From: Edaphobacter modestus
Lineage (GTDB): Bacteria; Acidobacteriota; Terriglobia; Terriglobales; Acidobacteriaceae
Direction: 5' to 3'
DNA: 64,000 bases
Assembly: GCF_004217555.1 (NCBI RefSeq)
Contig: NZ_SHKW01000001.1
Span: 2,480,001 to 2,544,000 of the forward strand
The position numbers and the translations under genes were made by a program. The notes beneath the pieces are model-generated. The model had not been told where the DNA came from and did no database searches. It saw only the letters and a program-made list of their open reading frames with translations. Each line of letters begins with the position of its first letter. Within the stretch, counting starts at the first letter, position 1. Positions 49,747 through 58,773 of this stretch are shown in pieces.

Positions 49747-52254
49747 ATGAGCACAAAGGGCATCATCTCAGTCGACGAACAATGGACGAAGGCAGATGGG
49801 GCAAAGCTTCTAAAACAGTATGGGTGTGGCCCCATTCCGTTCATGGGGGCGGACGGACTTTATGACCGGCATCTGCTGTTTGACAACATAAAGGATCTCG
49901 CGGCGATACCTGGCAGGGAGCGTTACGAGGCATTTGCGCGATCTGTGCGCGATGTTCTCTCGCAGCGATGGTTACTCACGGGAAAGACATACGAACGCGA
50001 GAATCCGAAGCGTGTTTACTACCTGTCAATGGAGTTTCTCCTCGGTCGCTCGTCGGCCAGTAATGTCATCAACCTTCTGCTCGATCCGTTTGTGGCACAA
50101 ACTGCGAAGCAGAAAGATATTGATTTGCTCTGTTTACTTGAGCAAGAACCGGACGCGGGCCTGGGAAACGGGGGACTTGGGCGGCTGGCAGCATGCTTCC
50201 TCGACTCCATGGCTACCCTGCAGCTTCCTGCCATGGGCTACGGATTGCGTTACGAGTTCGGCATCTTCAAGCAATCCATAGAGGACGGCTGGCAGCACGA
50301 ACAAGGAGATAACTGGCTGCGTCACCCGGATCCCTGGGAGGTGGCCCGTCCCGATGAGGCGGTAGAGCTAAAGTTGAATTGCTCATTCGAATTGCAGGGA
50401 GGGTCATTCCGGGCAGTACCTGGCCGGCCCTCCACTTTGCTTGGCATCCCGTATGACCGGCCGGTTGTGGGCTATGGCGGAAAGACCATCAATACACTGC
50501 GTCTCTGGGCGGCAACCGCATCGAACTCCTTCGACTTCCAGGAATTCAGCAGTGGAGACTTCGCCAGTGCGCTGGCCGATACTCTCGCAGCCGGGTCTCT
50601 AACCCGTGTTCTTTATCCAGACGACTCAACGAGCAAGGGACAAGGCTTGCGCTTCGTGCAGGAGTATTTTCTCGTGGCATGTTCGCTGGCCGACCTTGTC
50701 CGGCGCTTCCGGAAGACCAATGCCGACTGGAGTGAGCTTGCGGACAAAGTCGCTATCCAACTTAACGACACGCATCCAGCCATGGCGGTGCCCGAACTGC
50801 TGCGGATCCTGCTCGACGAAGCGCATCTTGAATGGGACCAGGCCTGGGACCTAACACGAAAAGCTCTGGCGTACACCAATCACACGCTACTGCCAGAAGC
50901 TCTCGAGAAATGGCCCTTATATTGGTTCGAAACGATGCTTCCTCGGCACCTGGAAATCATATTGGAGATCAACCGACGTTTGCTTGATGATGCTCGAGAC
51001 CGATTCCCAGGCGATGAGAAAAGAATTGAGCGAGTCAGCATTGTCGAAGAAGGCGCGGCGCGAAAGATCCGCATGGCGAACCTGGCGATCGTAGGTTCTC
51101 ACGCGACGAATGGTGTAGCGGCGATTCACTCCGAGCTACTGCGGACCACCACGGTCAAAGAACTTGCCGAGTTGTTTCCCGAGCGTTTCAATAACAAGAC
51201 AAATGGCGTCACGCCACGACGGTGGTTGCTGCTCGCGAATCCTGCCCTGGCTCACGCGATCACGGGAGCCATTGGTAATGTTTGGGTTACTGACCTGGAC
51301 AAGCTGAATAACCTCAAGCCGTTTGCAGAGAACGCCTCTTTTCGTGCTGCCTTCCGCGACGCAAAGCACGAGGCCAAATCTCAATTTGCTAACTGGCTCA
51401 AGACGACCTCTGGACAGGTGATCGATCCGAACAGCATCTTCGATGTCCACGTCAAACGCATTCACGAATACAAGCGGCAACTGCTTAACGCGTTGCGCGT
51501 CGCAGTGCTTTATAACCGCCTGCGAGAGAATCCGGATCTTCAGATGATCCCACGCACATTTTTCTTCGCCGGCAAGGCTGCACCGGCCTATCGGTTGGCC
51601 AAGTTGATCATCAAATTGATCAATAACCTTGCTGGCACCATTGATGGTGACCCGGTAGTGCGCGGCCGTCTTAAGATAGTGTTTCTGCCCGAGTACTGCG
51701 TTTCCCTCGCAGAACATCTTATTCCGGCCAGCGACGTTTCCAATCAGATCTCCACGGCTGGCTACGAAGCCAGCGGCACCAGCAACATGAAATTCATGAT
51801 GAATGGCGCCCTCACGATCGGAACGCGCGACGGCGCGACCATCGAAATGGCTGAAGCAGCAGGCGAGGAAAACTTCTTCATGTTTGGACTGACGGCGGAT
51901 CAGGTGGTCAGCAGCCGCGGATGGTACAACCCGTACTGGCACTATGAAAATGAGCCGGAGACTCGCGCGGCTCTAGACCTGATCTTCTCTGATTACCTCA
52001 GCCGCAATGAGCCGGGGACTTTTGCGCCACTCCGCGACACCCTCCTGACCCATGGAGACTTCTACATGCACCTGGCGGACTTGAAGTCTTATCTTGATGC
52101 AGACCGTCGGCTGGTGGAGCTGTACGCCCAACCCGACGACTGGGCGCGAAAAGCGATTCTGAATATTGCAAGTTCGGGGAGGTTTTCCAGTGACCGGACG
52201 ATCAACGAGTACGCGATCGATATATGGAACGTAAAGCCATGTCCGGTACCGTAA
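49747..52254 (+). CDS. glgP: Glycogen/alpha-glucan phosphorylase
   Basis: 835 residues, full length for GT35. YYLSMEFLLGR, EPDAGLGNGGLGRLAACFLDS, NDTHPAMAVPELLRIL, the KRIHEYKRQLLN segment and the pyridoxal-phosphate lysine at about K682 (EASGTSNMKFMMNG) are all present. It releases glucose 1-phosphate from glycogen with inorganic phosphate. An AAGGAAGA site precedes the ATG. GlgX begins 24 bp downstream, so the pair can dismantle branched glycogen and feed the phosphoketolase route. Confidence 0.97.
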   Translation: MSTKGIISVDEQWTKADGAKLLKQYGCGPIPFMGADGLYDRHLLFDNIKDLAAIPGRERYEAFARSVRDVLSQRWLLTGKTYERENPKRVYYLSMEFLLGRSSASNVINLLLDPFVAQTAKQKDIDLLCLLEQEPDAGLGNGGLGRLAACFLDSMATLQLPAMGYGLRYEFGIFKQSIEDGWQHEQGDNWLRHPDPWEVARPDEAVELKLNCSFELQGGSFRAVPGRPSTLLGIPYDRPVVGYGGKTINTLRLWAATASNSFDFQEFSSGDFASALADTLAAGSLTRVLYPDDSTSKGQGLRFVQEYFLVACSLADLVRRFRKTNADWSELADKVAIQLNDTHPAMAVPELLRILLDEAHLEWDQAWDLTRKALAYTNHTLLPEALEKWPLYWFETMLPRHLEIILEINRRLLDDARDRFPGDEKRIERVSIVEEGAARKIRMANLAIVGSHATNGVAAIHSELLRTTTVKELAELFPERFNNKTNGVTPRRWLLLANPALAHAITGAIGNVWVTDLDKLNNLKPFAENASFRAAFRDAKHEAKSQFANWLKTTSGQVIDPNSIFDVHVKRIHEYKRQLLNALRVAVLYNRLRENPDLQMIPRTFFFAGKAAPAYRLAKLIIKLINNLAGTIDGDPVVRGRLKIVFLPEYCVSLAEHLIPASDVSNQISTAGYEASGTSNMKFMMNGALTIGTRDGATIEMAEAAGEENFFMFGLTADQVVSSRGWYNPYWHYENEPETRAALDLIFSDYLSRNEPGTFAPLRDTLLTHGDFYMHLADLKSYLDADRRLVELYAQPDDWARKAILNIASSGRFSSDRTINEYAIDIWNVKPCPVP

Positions 52255-52278
52255 CGGAGGTCCGCTTGGGGGCATGCG

Positions 52279-54450
52279 ATGTCGCAAACCCGCAGTGCAG
52301 AAGACGGCATTCTTGGTGACGATATGCTCAGGACTGACCCGCAACGAAGTCATCAACTGGATATAGTTCCCGCCGCGAGTGTGGGGCGAAGCGCTCCTCT
52401 TGGCGCCACGGTCACCAGCGGTGGCGTGAATTTCAGTTTGTACTCACGCGATGCTTCAGGTATCGAATTGCTTTTCTTCGATCACGAAGATGACAGACAG
52501 CCCTCGCACGTGATCCGGTTAGATCAAACCGTCAATCGCACGTATCACTACTGGCATGTCTTCGTTCCGTGCTTGCAGGCGGGGCAGCTGTATGGGTACC
52601 GGGTTCACGGGCCACTCGATCCCGCCAAAGGGATGCGTTTTGACCCGACGAAGGTCTTGCTTGACCCGTATGGTCGCGGAGTTGCTGTTCCTCGAAACTA
52701 CTCGCGTGAAGCGGCGCGACAAAAAGGCGACAATGCCGCCACGGCGATGAAGAGCGTGGTCGTGGATCCAGGTTTGTACGACTGGGAAGGCGACACACCA
52801 CTCAGACGGCCATCGTCGCAGACGATCGTCTACGAGATGCATGTAAAGGGATTTACGCGGCATCCGAGCTCCGGCGTCCCGGAAGCGACACGCGGCACTT
52901 TCCGCGGACTCATTGAGAAGATCCCCTATCTCCAGGACTTAGGCATCTCAGCTGTCGAACTGCTTCCCGTCTTTCAGTTTGATCCGCAGGATTGCCCACC
53001 AGGTCGCGTCAACTATTGGGGTTATGCGCCCGTGTCTTTTTTTGCACCGCACCAGGCATACAGCTCTCGGCAAGATCCCATGGGCCCCGTGGACGAGTTT
53101 CGCGATATGGTCAAGTCTCTGCACCGAGCTGGGATTGAGGTGATCTTAGACGTCGTCTTCAATCACACAGCAGAAGGTGATCATCTTGGACCAACATTAA
53201 GCTTTCGAGGGCTGGAGAATAACGCCTACTATCTTTTGGAGCCCGATCGGTCGCATTACGCCAACTACAGCGGAACAGGAAATACGCTCAACGCCAATCA
53301 CCCGATCGTGCGCCGCATGATCGTGGATAGTCTGCGCCATTGGGTCGAAGAAATGCACGTGGATGGTTTCCGTTTCGATCTCGCATCGATCCTCGCCCGC
53401 GATTCCGCTGGCCAAGTGATGTCCAGTCCTCCTGTGCTTTGGGATATCGAGTCGGATCCAACGCTGGCCGGCACAAAGATCATTGCTGAAGCCTGGGATG
53501 CTGCCGGACTTTACCAGGTGGGCAGCTTTGTTGGGGATAGCTGGAAGGAATGGAACGGCCGCTTTCGCGATGACGTAAGAAGTTTCATTCGTGGCGAGGA
53601 CGGCTCGTTGCGGCGCTTCGCTGACCGCTTGCTAGGCAGCCACGAGATTTATCGGTACAAAGAACGTGAGGCAGAGCAGAGCGTGAACTTTGTCGCTTGT
53701 CACGACGGATTTACGCTGAATGACCTGGTCTCTTACAACCAGAAGCACAACGAGGCCAATGGTGAGGAAAACCGTGACGGCGGCGATGACAATCGAAGCT
53801 GGAACTGTGGTGCCGAAGGCCCAACTTCGGATCCGGAGATTGAGCGACTCCGAAACCGCCAAGTGAAGAATTTCATGACCGTCATGCTGCTCTCTCTTGG
53901 CCTTCCCATGTTCTTGATGGGCGATGAAGTCCGGCGAACGCAGCAGGGCAACAATAACGCTTACTGTCAGGACAGCGAAGCGAATTGGCTCGATTGGTCT
54001 TTGCTCGTGAAACACGCGGATTTTCATCGCTTTGTGAAGCTACTCATCGCGAGACGATTACTGCGGGACATTGGCCCCGAGCGCCAGCGGATGACCTTGA
54101 TTCAGTTAATTCGCCAGGGGATTAGGGGCTGGCATGGAGTAAAACTGGACCAGCCGGACTGGAGCAGTTACTCGCATAGTGTCGCCCTTAGTGCCGAGAT
54201 ATCAAAAGAAGCCCTACTGTTTCACTTCATCTTCAATTCGTACTGGGAGCCTCTTGACTTCGAACTTCCGAGGACAGGAATGGGCAAGCGAGTCTCATGG
54301 AGGCGATGGATCGACACGTTTCAAGAGGCACCCGAAGACATCGTGCCGTGGCAAGAAGCACCCATTGTTCCTGAGTACACCTATCGAGCCGGCCCTCGGT
54401 CTGTGGTCGTTCTTTGGGCGAGCGTTGGTGAGGGACCGCAGCACACCTAA
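52279..54450 (+). CDS. glgX: Glycogen debranching enzyme GlgX (GH13, isoamylase-type)
   Basis: 723 residues. An N-terminal CBM48-like domain (LGATVTSGGVNFSLYSRDA) precedes the GH13 barrel with DVVFNHTAEGD, the nucleophile at about D367 (GFRFDLAS), the acid/base at about E404 (IIAEAWDA) and the transition-state aspartate at about D476 (ACHDGFTLND). It hydrolyses alpha-1,6 branch points of phosphorylase limit dextrin. It is 24 bp behind glgP and 79 bp ahead of transketolase in the same direction. Confidence 0.95.
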   Translation: MSQTRSAEDGILGDDMLRTDPQRSHQLDIVPAASVGRSAPLGATVTSGGVNFSLYSRDASGIELLFFDHEDDRQPSHVIRLDQTVNRTYHYWHVFVPCLQAGQLYGYRVHGPLDPAKGMRFDPTKVLLDPYGRGVAVPRNYSREAARQKGDNAATAMKSVVVDPGLYDWEGDTPLRRPSSQTIVYEMHVKGFTRHPSSGVPEATRGTFRGLIEKIPYLQDLGISAVELLPVFQFDPQDCPPGRVNYWGYAPVSFFAPHQAYSSRQDPMGPVDEFRDMVKSLHRAGIEVILDVVFNHTAEGDHLGPTLSFRGLENNAYYLLEPDRSHYANYSGTGNTLNANHPIVRRMIVDSLRHWVEEMHVDGFRFDLASILARDSAGQVMSSPPVLWDIESDPTLAGTKIIAEAWDAAGLYQVGSFVGDSWKEWNGRFRDDVRSFIRGEDGSLRRFADRLLGSHEIYRYKEREAEQSVNFVACHDGFTLNDLVSYNQKHNEANGEENRDGGDDNRSWNCGAEGPTSDPEIERLRNRQVKNFMTVMLLSLGLPMFLMGDEVRRTQQGNNNAYCQDSEANWLDWSLLVKHADFHRFVKLLIARRLLRDIGPERQRMTLIQLIRQGIRGWHGVKLDQPDWSSYSHSVALSAEISKEALLFHFIFNSYWEPLDFELPRTGMGKRVSWRRWIDTFQEAPEDIVPWQEAPIVPEYTYRAGPRSVVVLWASVGEGPQHT

Positions 54451-54529
54451 CGAAAACGGATGGTACGGCCGCATGACCTGCATCACCGAGTAGGGATTTC
54501 CGTCCTACGGCAACAGAAGGGAGTTTAAA

Positions 54530-56632
54530 ATGAGTGCTGCAACAGTTTCCCCCACGTCGCCCGCGATTCAAAGGATGGATCTGACTAGTATCAACACGAT
54601 CCGTACCCTCTCTATAGATGGCGTGCAGGCCGCCAATTCCGGACATCCTGGGACTCCCATGGCGATGGCGCCGGTGGCGTATTGCTTGTGGCAGCAGTTC
54701 CTTCGCTTCGATCCCGGAGATCCGGTATGGCCTAATCGCGATCGGTTCGTGTTATCGATAGGGCACGCCTCCATGCTGCTCTATTCGATGCTTCACTTGA
54801 CCGAAGTCCGAGCCGTTAGTAAGGACTATGAGATTCTCGGCGAACCGTCGGTTCCACTGGATTCCATCAAGTCATTTCGGCAGTTGGATAGTCGCTGCCC
54901 AGGACATCCGGAGTACCGCTGGACATCGGGCGTGGAGACCACGACTGGGCCGCTTGGCCAAGGCGTCGCCACCAGCGTTGGCATTGCCATGGCCAGGCAA
55001 TGGCTGGCCGCGCGTTACAACTGCCCGGGCTTCGACAGTCTCTTCGACTTCAACGTCTATGCACTTTGCGGAGACGGCTGCATGATGGAAGGCATCTCTG
55101 GCGAGGCCGCTTCCCTTGCAGGGCACCTGCAACTTTCGAATCTTTGCTGGATTTACGATAACAACCGCATCACGATCGAAGGCCAAACTTCTCTGGCCTT
55201 TAGCGAAGACGTAGCCACGCGTTTTATCGGCTACGGGTGGAACGTTACCCGGGTTGGCGACGCAAACGATCTCGATATGCTGGCCCGCGCGTTTCGAACT
55301 TTTCTGAGTACCAAGGACAGGCCGACGCTGATTATCGTGGACAGCCACATCGGATACGGTGCTCCTAACAAACAGGATACGAGCGGGGCCCACGGCGAAC
55401 CTCTGGGCGAGGAGGAGGTCCGGCTCGCCAAACGGAACTACGGCTGGCCGGAAGATAAGAAATTCTACGTGCCGGAGGGCGTCTACGATCACTTCCGTCA
55501 AGGCATCGGAAAGCGGGGCAAGCAACTACGCGACGATTGGTTCGCGCGAATCGATGAGTATCGCAAGCAGTACCCGGACCTCGCCGAAGAACTGTATCGC
55601 ATGCAACACCGCCAGCTTCCGGAAGGGTGGGACCGAGACCTTCCCGAATTTCCCGCTGACCCGAAGGGCTTGGCGACTCGCGAGTCCTCGGCTAAAGTGC
55701 TGAATGCTGCCGCCAACAACATTCCGTGGTTGATTGGAGGCTCTGCAGACCTCGCACCCTCCACCAAGACCCGCATCACACAAGAGGGCGCCGGTGATTT
55801 CTCGGCGGAGTCCTATGCTGGACGAAATTTGCACTTCGGGATCCGTGAGCACGCCATGGGGGCCCTACTTAACGGACTCAGTTTGGTAAAGATCCGACCC
55901 TTCGGGTCGGGCTTTTTCATCTTTGTCGACTACATGCGGGGATCACTCCGTTTGAGCGCCTTGATGGAACTCCCGGTAATATACGTGTTTACTCACGACT
56001 CCATCGGAGTCGGCGAGGATGGCCCCACTCATCAGCCCATCGAACAGCTTGCTCACATGCGCTCCACGCCTGGGCTGATCATGATCCGGCCCGCTGATGC
56101 GAATGAGGTGAGAGAGGCGTGGAAGGTAATACTGCAACTACATCACGAGCCGGCGGTGCTTGTACTTTCTCGCCAAGCCGTGCCCACAATCGACCGGGAG
56201 AAGTACGCAGCAGCCTCGGGTTTGGCACACGGAGCCTACGTTCTGGCAGATGCCCCAGGCGCCGACCCAGAGGTCATCCTCATCGGCACGGGCAGCGAGG
56301 TTGCGCTCTGCCTGCAAGCCTACGAGCAATTGAGCAAGGAGGGAGTGCGAGCGCGTGTCGTTAGTATGCCGTCTTGGGAATTGTTCGATGACCAGGAAGG
56401 AAGCTACCGAGAGTCTGTTCTGCCTCGACATGTGAAAGCCCGAGTGTCGGTGGAACAGGCATCCGACTTTGGCTGGAGCAAATACACCGGTTGCGAGGGG
56501 CACAACGTTTGTATTGAAACGTTTGGAGCCTCAGCACCTCTTAAGCAGCTGATGAAGAAATTCGGATTCAGTACAGAGGAAATTGTGGCTGCCGCGAAGA
56601 AGCAGATTGCGCAGCACCAAATGCGGAGTTGA
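54530..56632 (+). CDS. tkt: Transketolase
   Basis: 700 residues, slightly longer than most. The thiamine-diphosphate half begins with NSGHPGTPM and has GPLGQGVATSVG and GDGCMMEGISGEA; the pyrimidine-binding half has FGIREHAMGA and THDSIGVGEDGPTHQP; the C-terminal domain follows. It interconverts sedoheptulose, xylulose, ribose, erythrose and fructose phosphates. Beside a phosphoketolase it regenerates pentose and hexose phosphates for repeated cleavage. GAAGGGAG precedes the ATG. It is the last intact gene of the + strand island. Confidence 0.96.
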   Translation: MSAATVSPTSPAIQRMDLTSINTIRTLSIDGVQAANSGHPGTPMAMAPVAYCLWQQFLRFDPGDPVWPNRDRFVLSIGHASMLLYSMLHLTEVRAVSKDYEILGEPSVPLDSIKSFRQLDSRCPGHPEYRWTSGVETTTGPLGQGVATSVGIAMARQWLAARYNCPGFDSLFDFNVYALCGDGCMMEGISGEAASLAGHLQLSNLCWIYDNNRITIEGQTSLAFSEDVATRFIGYGWNVTRVGDANDLDMLARAFRTFLSTKDRPTLIIVDSHIGYGAPNKQDTSGAHGEPLGEEEVRLAKRNYGWPEDKKFYVPEGVYDHFRQGIGKRGKQLRDDWFARIDEYRKQYPDLAEELYRMQHRQLPEGWDRDLPEFPADPKGLATRESSAKVLNAAANNIPWLIGGSADLAPSTKTRITQEGAGDFSAESYAGRNLHFGIREHAMGALLNGLSLVKIRPFGSGFFIFVDYMRGSLRLSALMELPVIYVFTHDSIGVGEDGPTHQPIEQLAHMRSTPGLIMIRPADANEVREAWKVILQLHHEPAVLVLSRQAVPTIDREKYAAASGLAHGAYVLADAPGADPEVILIGTGSEVALCLQAYEQLSKEGVRARVVSMPSWELFDDQEGSYRESVLPRHVKARVSVEQASDFGWSKYTGCEGHNVCIETFGASAPLKQLMKKFGFSTEEIVAAAKKQIAQHQMRS

Positions 56633-56750
56633 AAGGAGCTGTTCTGCGATCGGTTCCGTTCGGACCTGTTCACAATTCTCTTCTCTCCATGATCGACACG
56701 GACGCAACTTCTATCATCTGCCGTAACGGTGGGGTCTACGACGACGTTGC

Positions 56751-57190
56751 TCAACCCGCGACAACAGACGCTACAGGCTTGCGGGGCTGGCCGCGCACAA
56801 CCTCAGCATCGAGTGCAATAGATTCGATCAGACAAGCACCGCCCATGTGGTGCGCCGTGCCTGTGTTAGCGCGCGTTTCAACGATTTTGACCCCGGCTTG
56901 AGCAAGATCGAGGACCACAGCGGCACTACTGCTGCGTGCGGCTTGGTTCAGCACTAAGAGCAAAGTCCTTGTCTCATCGACTGCCCGGCAGAGGCGAAAC
57001 CAGGTGGCCAGAGGGTACTTGACAGTGTCCCGCGAGTCCAGGCTCGCCAGATCGAGCACAACAAACCAAAGCCCGGCGAGTTGATGCGGGGCTTGCGCCA
57101 CCCCCGGGACGTACCCACAGCAGTTGGCTCAGAACCACTCCGTTTTGCGAAGCTGAAACCGGATCGAAAGCGTCGCGTACAGTGTCGCAG
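56751..57190 (-). pseudogene. RecA/ImuA-like fragment
   Basis: The - strand frame 57101-56751 reads LAGLWFVVLDLASLDSRD, PLATWFRLCRAVDETRTLLLVLNQ, which resembles the C-terminal part of acidobacterial RecA-like/ImuA proteins. Immediately upstream, in a different frame, DAFDPVSASQNGVVLSQLLWVR continues the same family, so a frameshift near 57100 separates them. The ATP-binding part is absent. The identity comes from recall of the family pattern and is moderate. The rest of 56633-57384 has no other recognisable gene. Confidence 0.5.
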
Positions 57191-57384
57191 TAGCTGCGTC
57201 ACGAGCATACATTTAGGTAGATGGATTGTTACCCATTCCCAACGCGGCTGCCCGTACGGACCATGGTTGGCAACAGTCGGCCCGTATACGTACAAGCACT
57301 CCTTTGGTGGGCCAAGCAGCAACTCCGGCGGCTTCGCGATTGATAGCGATGCTCCTCTTGCCAAAATCGACTCGCGCGAGTGGA

Positions 57385-58773
57385 CTACGGATTCCATCCG
57401 CCTCCCAGGGCCTGATAGAGCTGGACATAGTTTTGCATCTCTGCATTCCACGCCTGAGCGAGAGCCAACTGCGAGGTGAAGTACTGCTGTTGCGTTACCA
57501 ACACTTCAAGAAAGCTCGTCGATCCGTTCGTGAAACGAACATTGGCAAGCCGGGCCGTCTCCTTATAAGTATTCGTCTGTTCCTCTATCTTCATGCGAAA
57601 GAGTCTTGATTGGTTGTAGCCGACAAGACTGCTAGCGACATCTCCGAAGGCGATCTGGACTGTCTGCCTGTAACTCAGTTCGGCTTCGGTCCGTTGCGCC
57701 CAAGCGAGTTTATAAGCGCCCCGGATCGCGCCACCAGCATAGAGCGGCTGCAGTGCTTGCCCACCGACTGCCCAGACGGTAGCGGGTCCCTGCAAGAAGC
57801 TGGTCAAGGACGTGCTTTGCGCACCGAACAGACCTGTTAGAGATATCTGGGGAAAAAACGCTGCTTTCGCCACGCCTACGTTAGCATTTGCCGACATCAG
57901 GTTTGCTTCACTTTGGCGGACGTCGGGACGTCGTTCCAGTAGCGTCGACGGAAGCCCCGTAGGCACGGTGGCTAGGTGCGGCTGATCGTTCAGTGCCAGA
58001 CCCCGTGTAATCGGTCCCGGGTTTCTGCCGAGCAGGATGCTGATCTGATTCTCGGTTTGCTCGATAAGCCGCCGATCGGTAATCACCTCTGCCTCTGCCT
58101 GCTGCACCAGCAAATCTGCCTGGTAAACGTCGGTGACAGCACTCTCACCGCCCTTATATTTGAGCGTGTTGAGTCGCAAGATGTCCTTATCGGCAGCGAC
58201 AGCCTGTTGTGAGAAGTCCAGTCTGTAGTCGAACTGGCGAAGCTGAAAATAGGCTATGGCAATATCAGAGACCAGCGTTGTCTGAACAACGCTGCGTCCA
58301 TAGGTGGTGGCGAGCAACTGCGCTCGCGCTGCCTCTGTCCCCCGCCGATATTTTCCCCAGAAATCGGCGATATAGTTCAACTGTATGCTGACCGAATCGA
58401 AGGTTGGTGCATTTGGCGCCAACCTATTGCGTATATGATCCACTCCTGCCGTTCCGTAGAGATTCGGCAATTGATTCGCACGGGTAACCCCAACGATCGC
58501 CTGCGCCTGCAGGATACGAGCCGCAGCGATTTGCATGTCGTAGTTATTAACCAGCGCCTCTTTGATCAGCGCCGCCAATGCCTCATCTTGAAAAACACCT
58601 TCCCATTGCGTCTCTGCAATGGATTGAACAGCCGGCTGATTGGTCAGGTCCGGCGCTGTGCCGCGGTACTGTCCCGGAGTATTTACGGCTGGCCGGTTAT
58701 AGTTCGGCCCTACCTTGCAACCGCTTATTAAAAGCGTCAGGACGATCGCCGAGCATACTCTTACGCTAATCAT
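57385..58773 (-). CDS. RND efflux outer-membrane factor lipoprotein (NodT/OprM-like)
   Basis: 462 residues from the ATG at 58773; the frame is open 68 codons further upstream but there it only overlaps the pump gene. The lipobox LISGC puts the lipidated cysteine at C19. It shows the internal duplication of TolC-type channels: paired helical regions with TLVSDIAIAYFQLR, RRPDVRQSEANLMSANANVGVAKAAFFPQISL and TVQIAFGDVASSLVGY. It gives the exit duct for the RND pump. The start overlaps the pump stop by 4 bp. Confidence 0.92.
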   Translation of the reverse strand: MISVRVCSAIVLTLLISGCKVGPNYNRPAVNTPGQYRGTAPDLTNQPAVQSIAETQWEGVFQDEALAALIKEALVNNYDMQIAAARILQAQAIVGVTRANQLPNLYGTAGVDHIRNRLAPNAPTFDSVSIQLNYIADFWGKYRRGTEAARAQLLATTYGRSVVQTTLVSDIAIAYFQLRQFDYRLDFSQQAVAADKDILRLNTLKYKGGESAVTDVYQADLLVQQAEAEVITDRRLIEQTENQISILLGRNPGPITRGLALNDQPHLATVPTGLPSTLLERRPDVRQSEANLMSANANVGVAKAAFFPQISLTGLFGAQSTSLTSFLQGPATVWAVGGQALQPLYAGGAIRGAYKLAWAQRTEAELSYRQTVQIAFGDVASSLVGYNQSRLFRMKIEEQTNTYKETARLANVRFTNGSTSFLEVLVTQQQYFTSQLALAQAWNAEMQNYVQLYQALGGGWNP

